This document shows positions 42,534 through 49,535 of a DNA stretch of 64,000 bases, in pieces. Below the pieces are notes generated by a model that worked only from the letters and a program-made list of their open reading frames with translations, was not told where the DNA came from and did not search any database. The stretch is from contig OY970397.1 in NCBI GenBank assembly GCA_963720515.1, forward strand, positions 2,170,001 to 2,234,000. The letters run 5' to 3'. The DNA comes from G963720515 sp963720515. GTDB lineage: Bacteria; Actinomycetota; Thermoleophilia; Gaiellales; Gaiellaceae. How positions within the stretch are numbered: position 1 is the stretch's first letter; each line of letters opens with the position of its first letter. The translations under genes were made by a program, and so were the position numbers.

Positions 42534-43590
42534 GCAGGACGAGGCGAAGCGCCTCCTCACGGCCGCGCTCGCCGAGCCGGCGCACGCGTACCTCTTCCAC
42601 GGGCCGCCGGGCGTCGGCAAGCGGCGCGCGGCGGTCGCCTTCGCGGGCGAGCTGCTCGGCGAGCCCGACCGAGTCGCGCGTGGCGCGCACCCCGACCTCT
42701 ACGTCCTCGAGCCGCTCGGCGACCAGATCCGCATCGACCCAATCCGCGACCTGCGCCGCGACCTCCACATGCGCCCGTTCGAGGCCGGCCGCCGCGCCTA
42801 CCTCGTGCTCGGCGCGCATCTCATGAACGAGGACGCCGCCGACGCGCTGCTCAAGGATCTCGAGGAGCCGCCGTCCTACGCGGTGATCGTCCTCGTCGCC
42901 GACGAGCTCGGGCCGCTCCCCGAGACGATCCGATCGCGCTGCCAGCTCGTGCCGTTCCGGCGTCTCTCGCGCGGCGCGGTGAAGACGTTCCTCGCGGCCC
43001 GTGGCGTCGAGGGCGACGCGCTCGAGATCGCGGCCCGCGTCTCCGCCGGCCGGCTCGACCGCGCCGAGCGGCTGCTCGACCCGAAGGCCGGGGAGCGCCG
43101 CGCCACCGTGCTCGATCTCGCGCGCGCCGCGTACCTCGACCCGGCGTTCGAGCCAAGCGACGCCGCCCGCTCCGTTCACGCGCTCGCGCAGAAGCAGGGC
43201 GCGAAGGCGCGCAAGGCGATCGAGGACGAGGCGGCGGACGGGCAGTCCGGCGAGACCAAGCGCGACCTCGACCAGCGCGCGCGCCGGGCCGAGCGAGGCG
43301 CGGAGCGCGACGAGGTGCTGACGGCGCTCGACGTGCTCGCGGGCTGGTACCGCGACCTCGTCGTCGTCGGTGCGGGCGCAGAGGGCGCGGCGCTCAACTC
43401 GGACCGCCTCGCCGAGCTCGCCGAGGACGCCCGGCCCGAGCTCGCCGTCAGGGCCGAGGGCGCGGCCGAGGCGGTTCGCGACACGTGGCGCTCGTTCGAG
43501 TTCCAGGTCCAGTCGGGCCTCGCGCTCGAGGCGCTCTTCGTCCGCCTGCGCCGCGAGCTCCACGGCCTCGTCCAGGCGGAGGTCGCATGA
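42508..43590 (+). CDS. holB: DNA polymerase III delta' subunit
   Basis: The 360-residue clamp-loader subunit has FHGPPGVGKRRAAVAFA (P-loop), a RDLRRDLHMRPFEAGRRAY segment, LKDLEEPPSYAVIVLVAD and IRSRCQLVPFRRLS (SRC motif), followed by the helical lid and collar domains. There is no zinc-binding cysteine cluster between the P-loop and domain 2, as in many delta' proteins. GTG 42508 gives the typical start KSFETFPEQDEAKR; it lies within the end of tmk, so translation is coupled. Confidence 0.9.
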   Translation: MKSFETFPEQDEAKRLLTAALAEPAHAYLFHGPPGVGKRRAAVAFAGELLGEPDRVARGAHPDLYVLEPLGDQIRIDPIRDLRRDLHMRPFEAGRRAYLVLGAHLMNEDAADALLKDLEEPPSYAVIVLVADELGPLPETIRSRCQLVPFRRLSRGAVKTFLAARGVEGDALEIAARVSAGRLDRAERLLDPKAGERRATVLDLARAAYLDPAFEPSDAARSVHALAQKQGAKARKAIEDEAADGQSGETKRDLDQRARRAERGAERDEVLTALDVLAGWYRDLVVVGAGAEGAALNSDRLAELAEDARPELAVRAEGAAEAVRDTWRSFEFQVQSGLALEALFVRLRRELHGLVQAEVA

Positions 43591-44417
43591 CCCAGGTCGT
43601 CGGGGTCGTGTTCTCTGATGGGGGCCGCGTCTACTCGTTCGACCCGGGCTCGATGACGCTCGCGTGGAACGAACGCGTCATCTGCCAGACGCAGCACGGC
43701 CACGAGTTCGGGCGCGTCGTCAAGGCGAACCACAAACCGGACGGGCCGCCGTCCGCGCCGCTCAAGAAGGTCGTGCGGCGCGCGACCGAGGCCGACCGCG
43801 AGCGCGTCGAGGAGAACAAGGACGAGGCGAAGCGCGCCATGCGGGCCTTCCGAGAGGTGCTCGGCACGGAGTCCGTCGACGTGAAGCCGGTCGCGGTCGA
43901 GCTCGCCTTCGACGGCTCGCGCGCGGTCGTCTCGTACCAGGCCGAGGGCCGGCCGAACATGGCCCGCGTGCAGTCCGAGCTCGGTCGGCGGCTGAACCGG
44001 CGCGTCGAGCTCCGCGCCGTCGGCCCGCGCGAGTGCGCGCGCCTGTGCGGCGACCACGGCCTCTGCGGCGGGAAGATGTGCTCGCGCCGCTACCCGTCGC
44101 ACGAGCAGCCGATCGGCCTGCGCATGGCGAAGGACCAGGATCTGCCGGTCGGCTCGTCGCGGATCACCGGGCTCTGCGGCCGGCTGCGGTGCTGCCTCGC
44201 CTTCGAGCATCCGCTCTACAAGAGCTTCCGCGATCGGGCGCCGCGGGTCGGCCGCAAGGTCGAGACCCCGCAGGGCGTCGGGCTCGTGACCGGCTACACC
44301 GTCCTCAGCGACACCTGCGCGGTGCTCTACGAGGACGAGGAGCGCAGCGTGGACGTCGCGATCGACGAGTGCAGCGAGCTCGACGAGCGGCCGCGGCCCA
44401 AGGCCGCCAAGGCCTAG
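43587..44417 (+). CDS. ricT: PSP1/RicT (YaaT) family protein
   Basis: The 276-residue protein has the PSP1 C-terminal domain: VVGVVFSDGGRVYSFDP, the RPNMARVQSELGRRLNRRV stretch, then the cysteine region ECARLCGDHGLCGGKMCSRR and ITGLCGRLRCCLAFE. In B. subtilis RicT (YaaT) forms an Fe-S complex with RicA and RicF that affects RNase Y-dependent RNA maturation and sporulation. Its role in actinobacteria is not established. It overlaps holB by ATGA and ends the operon before repeat copy D. Confidence 0.92.
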   Translation: MTQVVGVVFSDGGRVYSFDPGSMTLAWNERVICQTQHGHEFGRVVKANHKPDGPPSAPLKKVVRRATEADRERVEENKDEAKRAMRAFREVLGTESVDVKPVAVELAFDGSRAVVSYQAEGRPNMARVQSELGRRLNRRVELRAVGPRECARLCGDHGLCGGKMCSRRYPSHEQPIGLRMAKDQDLPVGSSRITGLCGRLRCCLAFEHPLYKSFRDRAPRVGRKVETPQGVGLVTGYTVLSDTCAVLYEDEERSVDVAIDECSELDERPRPKAAKA

Positions 44418-44540
44418 CGAGCCTCGCGCGAGAGACACTTCCCCCGGGGGCCTTCGGCCCCTTTTCCCCCGCTTTCGAGACTAGCTCGAACTTCGTCACG
44501 TGTCTGTGACGAGATGTGCCGAAACCGTGCCGATCTCAGG
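44418..44540 (-). repeat. Dispersed intergenic element, copy D (reverse orientation)
   Basis: On the minus strand GTCACAGACACGTGACGA starts at 44510 and continues AGTTCGAGCTAGTCT, AAAGCGGGGGAAAA, the hairpin GGGGCCGAAGGCCCC (44449-44463 on the plus strand) and GGGGGAAGTGTCTCTCGCG. AGACAC on the plus strand at 44433 and GTGTCT at 44499 form an inverted pair. It lies between the convergent ricT and apbE genes and could terminate both. Confidence 0.6.
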
Positions 44541-44555
44541 GCGCCGGAGCGGCGG

Positions 44556-45428
44556 CTAGCGCCACGCAGGCTCGCCGACGTGCTCACGCCAGGCGTCGTT
44601 CTCGACGAGGTCGTCCTCGGCGAGAAAACGGCCCGGCAGGTTGTGCTCGTCGAGCCACTCGGGCCCTTCGTCCGAGAGGAGGAACGCGGCCTTGGCGGCC
44701 ACGTCCGCACCCAGGCAACTCGATGCCGCCACAGTCACGAGCCGCCAGCGCGATTCCGCCGGACGTCCGGTCCGAGGGTCGATCAGATGGTGCTGGAGCC
44801 GCCCGCCGCGCTGCCACGACCGTGCCGCGATCCCGCTCGTGGCGAGGCCGCCGTCGTGGAGCGTGATCGAGCTGCCGCCGGGAAGCCCGACCGTCGCGGG
44901 GCCGCGTGTCGCCACGTCGCCGCCTGCGGTGACGAACCCCTCGCCGGGCAGCATGCGGAGCGACTGGTCCACGACGATCGCCTTGACGACGCCGGCGAGA
45001 TCGAGCCGGACGCCGGGCGGACGCCGCAGCAGCCGTCCGGCAATCCTCACGTCGGCCGCGCGCCCGGGAAACGGAGCGCCAGGCGGGCGCGGGTCGTTGC
45101 GGCGCAGCAGGTCGAAGTCGCAGTCGTAGCCGGCGGACTCGATCGCGCAGGCGAGCGTGGGATCCACGAGCCCGCCCGTGGCCTTCCACGCGGCGAGCGC
45201 GACGCGCGTCACGCGCGCAAAGGTCTCCGACACGACGACCGTGGAGTCGGGATTCGCGTTCACGTGCGAGAGCTCGCTGTCGGGAGCGAACCGGGTGAAC
45301 GCACGCTCCCATTCGCCGAAGAGGTCGGCGATGTCCATCAGCGCCTTCGAGGTCGCGCCCTCCACCGTGACCTCGACGCCCATTGCCTGAAAGCCGGTCG
45401 TGCGCCGGCGGCGCTCGTCAGGAGACAT
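44556..45428 (-). CDS. apbE: ApbE-like FAD:protein FMN transferase
   Basis: The 290-residue protein has the ApbE order: GVEVTVEGATSKALMDI at the N-terminus, ERAFTRFAPDSELSHVNAN, VDPTLACAIESAGYDCDF, DLAGVVKAIVVDQSL (usually D-L-G-G-I-A-K-G), VTAGGDVATRG and LATSGIAARSW...HHLIDPRTGRPA (Mg2+ site). It attaches FMN covalently to threonine of target proteins outside the cytoplasm, or acts as FAD pyrophosphatase. No signal peptide is visible and the D-L-A-G variant is unusual. No obvious FMN-binding target is adjacent. Confidence 0.85.
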   Translation of the reverse strand: MSPDERRRRTTGFQAMGVEVTVEGATSKALMDIADLFGEWERAFTRFAPDSELSHVNANPDSTVVVSETFARVTRVALAAWKATGGLVDPTLACAIESAGYDCDFDLLRRNDPRPPGAPFPGRAADVRIAGRLLRRPPGVRLDLAGVVKAIVVDQSLRMLPGEGFVTAGGDVATRGPATVGLPGGSSITLHDGGLATSGIAARSWQRGGRLQHHLIDPRTGRPAESRWRLVTVAASSCLGADVAAKAAFLLSDEGPEWLDEHNLPGRFLAEDDLVENDAWREHVGEPAWR

Positions 45429-45468
45429 TGCTCTGCATCTGCGTGCTCCTCGAGCGCGTGGCGAGCGA

Positions 45469-45494
45469 GGCCCGCCGCCGCCCGGCGGCGGGCC
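45469..45494 (-). terminator. GC hairpin terminator
   Basis: GGCCCGCCGCC pairs with GGCGGCGGGCC across loop GCCC, 25 bases after the end of the 45519-46223 gene. It precedes apbE on the same strand. Confidence 0.55.
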
Positions 45495-45518
45495 CCGTCG
45501 TCTGGCCGGCGCCGAGGA

Positions 45519-46223
45519 TCAAGCCGCCGACCCCAGGAACGCGGTTCCGGTTCCGTCCGAGGAGCCGGAACCGGAGTCCGCGCCGGGCGGAGGTCCGCCC
45601 GGGCCGCCGAAGAAGCCGTGCCCGCCGGGAGGCCCGTCGGGCCGCTCGCCGTTCACCATGTCGGTGAAGCGGCTCTTCGCGCCCGCGAGCATCTCGTCGG
45701 CCTGCGCCTGCGTCAGGCGACCGTCCTCGACCGCCTGCGCGAGCTCCTTCTTCTCGTCGGCGACCAGGGCCGAGACGAGACCGTCCACGGTCTTGCCCTT
45801 GGCCTTCGCCACGTCGGCGAGCGTCTTCCCGTCCTGGAGCTGCGTCCGGAGATCGCTCTCCGAGACGCCCAGGTACGTGGCCGCCGCACCGAGGTGCGGG
45901 AAGCCCATCATCGCGTGGCCGCCCATCGGGCCGCCGAGGAGCGGCACGTCGCCCGACTCGAGCCGCTGCTTCAGCTCGTCGGCCTGGGCCTGCGTGAGCC
46001 GCCCGTCCTTCACCGCCGCGTCAAGCCGGTCCTCGAGCGCCTTCGTGAGCGCGCTCTGCAGATCGTCGGCACTGACGCCGAGTTGCTTGGCGGCGTCCGC
46101 GACGACCGCGTCGCTCTCCGCCTTCGGCGAGAGCTGCGTGGCCGCGACGGCCGCCCCGCCGCCGGCGAGGGCGAGGACAGCAGCGGCCCCCGCGGCCGCT
46201 TTGCGCTTCGCGCTTCCGTCCAT
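45519..46223 (-). CDS. Secreted or membrane-anchored helical repeat protein
   Basis: The 234-residue protein starts at ATG 46223 (GAAGGAG site) with a signal-like stretch KRKAAAGAAAVLALAGGGAAVAA. Two related helical repeats follow, at about residues 25-80 and 95-165. Each contains a LGVSxxDL segment and ends in DGRLTQAQADEL / DGRLTQAQADEM. The C-terminus is rich in Gly, Pro and Ser (GGHGFFGGPGGPPPG). Proteins with this repeat are common secreted actinobacterial proteins of unknown role. TAAG boxes upstream suggest response-regulator control. Confidence 0.65.
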   Translation of the reverse strand: MDGSAKRKAAAGAAAVLALAGGGAAVAATQLSPKAESDAVVADAAKQLGVSADDLQSALTKALEDRLDAAVKDGRLTQAQADELKQRLESGDVPLLGGPMGGHAMMGFPHLGAAATYLGVSESDLRTQLQDGKTLADVAKAKGKTVDGLVSALVADEKKELAQAVEDGRLTQAQADEMLAGAKSRFTDMVNGERPDGPPGGHGFFGGPGGPPPGADSGSGSSDGTGTAFLGSAA

Positions 46224-46273
46224 CTGATGCTCCTTCCGCTCGTGGGTCATGCCGGCCATGACACCGCGCGGAG

Positions 46274-46313
46274 GTAAGAGGGGCCTTAGAGTGGGCGAAG
46301 AAGTTCCTAAGAG
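46274..46313. promoter_or_regulatory. Cluster of TAAG-type boxes in a divergent promoter region
   Basis: GTAAGAG (46274), CCTTAGAG (46284, inverted sense) and CCTAAGAG (46306) lie within 40 bases between the divergent secreted-repeat and DUF4234 genes. The repeated TAAG cores resemble a binding site for an OmpR-type response regulator; the regulator is not identified. Confidence 0.35.
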
Positions 46314-46355
46314 TCCGGCTCAACCCGGATCGGCACCGAACGGAGAGGAGCCTGC

Positions 46356-46883
46356 ATGGCCGAGGAAGTTCAGATTCCAGAAGCGGGGAGCATCGCGAAG
46401 ATCCGGAACATCATCGCGGTGCCAGTGCTCGCGATCATCACGCTCGGGGTCTACCTCGTGGTGTGGTGGTACAAGATCAACCGCGAGATGGCCGACCTCG
46501 GCCGCGCGCGCGGCACCGACGAGCTTGGCGACAGCCCCGGCAAGTCGACGCTCGCGCTGTTTCCCGGAGCGCTCATCATCGTCCCGGCGCTCTGGACGAC
46601 GGTCACGACCTTCCAGCGCGTCCAGAAGACGCAGAAGCTCACCGGCCAGTCCGTGATCAACGGGTGGCTGGGCCTCGTGCTCTACCTCGTCTTCTCGCCG
46701 GCGCTCTACTCCTACATGCAGAGCGCCCTGAACGGCGTGTGGCACTCGATCGGCATCGCGCCGGTCGCGCCGTCGGCCATTCCGCCCGCGGCCGAGGAGC
46801 CCGCTCCGGCCGCCATGGAGGAGCCTGCACCGGCCGCCACGGATGAGCCCGCACCTCCGCCGCCGGACGAGCCCGCCGCGTAG
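46356..46883 (+). CDS. DUF4234 family membrane protein with proline/alanine-rich tail
   Basis: The 175-residue protein has three helices (about 20-40, 65-85 and 100-122). VLAIITLGVYLVVWWYKINREMADLGR is the DUF4234 hallmark (L-G-x-Y-x-x-x-W-x-Y). The last 45 residues are repetitive (PAAEEPAPAAMEEPAPAATD style), an extracellular or cytoplasmic low-complexity tail. A GGAGAGGAG ribosome site precedes the ATG. Function unknown. Confidence 0.75.
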   Translation: MAEEVQIPEAGSIAKIRNIIAVPVLAIITLGVYLVVWWYKINREMADLGRARGTDELGDSPGKSTLALFPGALIIVPALWTTVTTFQRVQKTQKLTGQSVINGWLGLVLYLVFSPALYSYMQSALNGVWHSIGIAPVAPSAIPPAAEEPAPAAMEEPAPAATDEPAPPPPDEPAA

Positions 46884-46895
46884 GCATCGAGCACA

Positions 46896-46923
46896 AGGGG
46901 CGGCTGCCGAGGAGGCCGCCCTT
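46896..46923 (+). terminator. Hairpin after the DUF4234 gene
   Basis: AAGGGGCGGC can pair with GCCGCCTT with a small bulge, 13 bases after the stop and just before the tRNA promoter region. Confidence 0.4.
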
Positions 46924-46929
46924 CGTGGC

Positions 46930-46935
46930 TACACT
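46930..46935 (+). promoter_or_regulatory. -10 element TACACT of the tRNA gene
   Basis: TACACT lies 11 bases before the tRNA 5' end at 46947. No convincing -35 box is seen. Confidence 0.4.
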
Positions 46936-46946
46936 GAGACCCCCTC

Positions 46947-47019
46947 GCCGACGTAGCTCAGCTGGTAGAGCACTTCACTCGTAATGAAGGGGTCCGCGGT
47001 TCGAGTCCGCGCGTCGGCT
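46947..47019 (+). tRNA. tRNA-Thr (anticodon CGT)
   Basis: The cloverleaf is complete. The acceptor stem GCCGACG pairs with CGTCGGC; the D-arm GCTCAGCTGGTAGAGC, the anticodon stem CTTCA/TGAAG with loop CTCGTAA (anticodon CGT, reading ACG), and the T-arm CGCGGTTCGAGTCCGCG are all present. The discriminator base is T. CCA is not encoded. It reads threonine codon ACG. A short Rho-independent terminator follows, and an excisionase-like gene starts 120 bases downstream, so the tRNA may be an attachment site. Confidence 0.95.
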
Positions 47020-47028
47020 CTCAAGAAA

Positions 47029-47049
47029 GCCCCGCTCCGGCGGGGTTTT
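47029..47049 (+). terminator. Rho-independent terminator of the tRNA gene
   Basis: The stem CCCCGC/GCGGGG with loop TCCG is followed by TTTT, 10 bases after the tRNA. Confidence 0.75.
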
Positions 47050-47129
47050 CTCTTTCCTGGCGAGAGTCGCTCCCGGCGGGGTGGCAACCGGAGTGGCAAC
47101 ACGCGACCGGAATCTGCCGCTTCCGAGGC

Positions 47130-47135
47130 TACGTT
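47130..47135 (+). promoter_or_regulatory. -10 element TACGTT of the excisionase-like gene
   Basis: TACGTT, then 7 bases, then ATG 47143. Confidence 0.4.
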
Positions 47136-47142
47136 GGCTGAG

Positions 47143-47351
47143 ATGACAGCAAACGCTCGAATCCGACCACTCCTGACTCCGCGTGAGAACGCTGTGCAAC
47201 TGCGGCTCTCGGAGCCCAGCGTCTACCGGCTCGTGAGGGCCGGCGAGCTTCCGGCGCTCCGGCTCGGCGGGCGGGGACGGCTCCTCCCTCCGCATCCGGC
47301 CGCGACGAGCTCGAACGCTGGACTGTGCGCTGCGAGAACGCGAGCGAGTGA
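47143..47351 (+). CDS. Excisionase-like MerR/HTH_17 DNA-binding protein (frameshifted)
   Basis: The N-terminal frame gives LLTPRENAVQLRLSEPSVYR, then LVRAGELPALRLGG, the winged-helix pattern of HTH_17/excisionase proteins (L-R-V-S-x-x-S-V-Y-R-L-I-R-x-G-E-L-P-A-x-R). After frame changes between 47270 and 47305 another frame supplies the usual end, GRDELERWTVRCENASE and TGA 47349-47351. The joined protein is about 68 residues. Such proteins direct excision of integrative elements or act as small regulators. Position next to a tRNA-Thr supports the first, but no integrase is present in the window. Confidence 0.6.
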
Positions 47352-47372
47352 TGAGCGCGACCAGTGGCGGCG

Positions 47373-47813
47373 CTAGATCGGCATGAACGTCAGTGACTGA
47401 AGAATTGTCGGCCCTTGGACTCGGATGGGGACGACGACTTGGCCGCGTAGCTTGCGCTTGTGGCCACCGGCGGTGCTGTCGATGACGATTCCGAACGCCG
47501 TCGGGGAGATCCAAAGAGGTGTTCGAAGATCCGGGATCGTGAGAACGTAGAAGCCCTCGACCGGCTGACCGGACGCAACAACCTTGCTGAGTGTGAAGCT
47601 CGGCGCGTACGAGTTCCCGATGGCATCGGTCACATGGACGCCCCAGGCCTTCTTGGCGAGTCCGCTCAGGGGTTCGCCGTGATCATCGGCCACCGATGCT
47701 TCTGCTCGCAGCTTCCAGGCAGCCTGCCAGGCGTCAAACTCATGCGGAGCAGGGTGAACGCCGGGTGGTTCGACGACGACCCACGCCGAGGCGGTGACCT
47801 CGACTTCGCTCAT
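47373..47813 (-). CDS. Uncharacterised protein next to the tRNA
   Basis: I do not recognise this 146-residue protein. It begins SEVEVTASAWVVVEPPGVHP and continues with FDAWQAAWKLRAEASVADDH, GVHVTDAIGNSYAPSFTLS, FYVLTIPDLRTPLWISP and GQVVVPIRVQGPTILQSLTF, suggesting a beta-rich soluble protein. AAGGAG lies 6 bases before ATG 47813, which fixes the start. GC is lower than in the surroundings, in keeping with a mobile origin. Confidence 0.6.
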   Translation of the reverse strand: MSEVEVTASAWVVVEPPGVHPAPHEFDAWQAAWKLRAEASVADDHGEPLSGLAKKAWGVHVTDAIGNSYAPSFTLSKVVASGQPVEGFYVLTIPDLRTPLWISPTAFGIVIDSTAGGHKRKLRGQVVVPIRVQGPTILQSLTFMPI

Positions 47814-48023
47814 GCGAGCTCCTTTGCGTCGATACTCCGGCGGCTGCGCTGTTGCCCTTTGAGTATGTCCGGTTCGCCGCACCGCGCGTAGTGGACGTCG
47901 GCGAAGGCCATCAGGGCTGTGGATGTTCGCGAGCCCAGACAAGGCCAGGCGTGGCTGCGGGGCAGCGAGGGAGGGGTTTCCCGAGGCGACGCCCGCGGTG
48001 ACCTGGATCTTCGTCGTCGTCAC

Positions 48024-48094
<71 letters not shown>

Positions 48095-48153
48095 TAGGTC
48101 CGTACCACTCGACCGCGTTACTCTCCATCGCCGCTTCGTAGGCAACGGACGCT

Positions 48154-48180
48154 TGGGGGCCGGCAAGCCGCCGGCCCCCA
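48154..48180. terminator. GC hairpin in the non-coding region
   Basis: TGGGGGCCGG pairs with CCGGCCCCCA across a 7-base loop. No clear upstream gene remains, so its transcript is unknown. Confidence 0.4.
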
Positions 48181-48352
48181 GCGACTCCAGTATTCAAGCG
48201 GGTTTCCGGCGCTCCACGACTCACTCTGAAACGCTCGCGCTCCAAGCGGATGGCTCCGGGCGTCAACGAGAATGACGCGGGCGGGATGGGGCCGTCTCGA
48301 GCGCGCTAGACTCGACGCGAACTCGGCATTATCGGACGCAGAGGAGGCCTAC

Positions 48353-48796
48353 ATGTCAGTGTCAGCCGACAGCTTCGACAAGCTCTCACAGAAGGTCGAC
48401 GATGCCAAGCGCCGCATCAGCGCCGCTGCTTCGGAGAGCGAGGCCGAGGTATCGGCCAAGGTCGACCAGGCGCGCAAGGAGGCCGACGACCGCGCAGCTG
48501 AGTTGCGCGCCAAGTCGCAGGCAACCGCGGACCAGGCCGAAGCTAATTGGTCGAAGATCCAGAGCGACTGGGAGCAGCACCAACGGGGCATTCGGCGACG
48601 GATCGATGAGGCGAAGGCAACGCAGGACCTCGACGCCGCGGAGCTCCGCGCCGAGTGGGCCGAGGCCGACGCACGCGATGCCGTCGACTTCGCCGCAAAC
48701 GCCATCGACGAGGCGGCGTACGCGATGCTCGACGCGATCCTGGCGAGCAAGGACGTGAAGGTCCTGGTGGAGTCTTCCCCATCGCGGACCAGCTGA
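48353..48796 (+). CDS. Coiled-coil protein of unknown function
   Basis: The 147-residue protein is almost entirely predicted helix with heptad-like patterns (FDKLSQKVDDAKRRISAAAS, VDQARKEADDRAAELRAKSQ, HQRGIRRRIDEAKATQDLDA). Its last third has an alanine-rich acidic segment (VDFAANAIDEAAYAMLDAIL). No membrane segment or cysteine is present. GAGGAGG lies 5 bases before ATG 48353, so longer upstream starts are unlikely. Comparable proteins are found next to SHOCT or envelope-stress genes; role unknown. Confidence 0.7.
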   Translation: MSVSADSFDKLSQKVDDAKRRISAAASESEAEVSAKVDQARKEADDRAAELRAKSQATADQAEANWSKIQSDWEQHQRGIRRRIDEAKATQDLDAAELRAEWAEADARDAVDFAANAIDEAAYAMLDAILASKDVKVLVESSPSRTS

Positions 48797-48906
48797 TCGA
48801 CCTCGGCTAGTCGCGGTCCCGACGCGGCCCGGCCGGATCCAGGTTCCCACCGCATCCGACCGGGCCGCGACGAGGGCGCTCGCGTGTCACGCGCCGGGCG
48901 CGGGAC

Positions 48907-49110
48907 CTACCAGGAGCTGCGCACGGCGAAATAGACCACGCCGCCGAGGAGTGGGAACAGCAGGATCGCGATGATCCAGACCGCCTTCTCGGAGCCGCTG
49001 AACTGCGGGTTCTTGAGCACGCTCACGATCGCGGCGATCCCGATGACGAGCGCGACTGCGAGGAGCGGGCCGGCGAGCCACCAACCGGGACCAAAGGCGA
49101 GGAGCGGCAC
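48907..49110 (-). CDS. PLDc_N-type small membrane protein
   Basis: The 67-residue protein has two helices (about 8-30 and 43-62) joined by VLKNPQFSGSEKAVW and ends PLLGGVVYFAVRSSW. This matches the N-terminal domain of cardiolipin synthases (PLDc_N), which often occurs alone in actinobacteria. It starts at GTG 49110. Function of the isolated domain is unknown. Confidence 0.75.
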   Translation of the reverse strand: MPLLAFGPGWWLAGPLLAVALVIGIAAIVSVLKNPQFSGSEKAVWIIAILLFPLLGGVVYFAVRSSW

Positions 49111-49148
49111 CGCGCGATCCTCTCACGGCGGCTCGCGCCGCTGCAAGC

Positions 49149-49499
49149 TCAGCCTGGATGCGCCACGACGACGACGATCGTCGCGAGCCCGAGCACGACG
49201 CCGAGCGCCGCGAACACGAGGCCGGCCCGCGGCTCGAAGGGCGCGTACTCACCGCGCGCGAGGGCGTCCTCGACCCGCTTCTGCCGGACGTAGGCGTACG
49301 CGATGAAGAGCACGCCGACGAGCGCGAAGCCGACTCCGATCACCTCGTACGGCCACGCTGCTCCGGATGAGAGCTCGGGCACGAGCTTGCCGGCAGCGAG
49401 TGCGACGGCGAACGTCGTGAGCCCGGTGCGCCACCACGCAAGGTAGGTCCGCTCGTTGGCGAGACGGGTTCTCCGCGTCGCGTCCTGCGCCTCGTCCAC
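49149..49499 (-). CDS. DUF202 (YidH-like) membrane protein
   Basis: The 116-residue protein has three helices. RTRLANERTYLAWWRTGLT is the DUF202 signature (L-A-N-E-R-T-x-L-A-W-x-R-T). The remaining helices are at about 50-72 and 93-113, separated by YVRQKRVEDALARGEYAPFE. It starts at GTG 49499. Function unknown; it runs with the PLDc_N protein as a probable two-gene unit. Confidence 0.82.
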   Translation of the reverse strand: MDEAQDATRRTRLANERTYLAWWRTGLTTFAVALAAGKLVPELSSGAAWPYEVIGVGFALVGVLFIAYAYVRQKRVEDALARGEYAPFEPRAGLVFAALGVVLGLATIVVVVAHPG

Positions 49500-49535
49500 A
49501 GCCGCCGATTCGGCGGTCCGCCGCGCTTCCCTGCG

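Noticed and set aside
46975..47514. Minus-strand frame ending in DSNRGPLHYE
   Set aside because: It is the antisense translation of the tRNA-Thr gene and its flank, a well-known source of spurious protein predictions.
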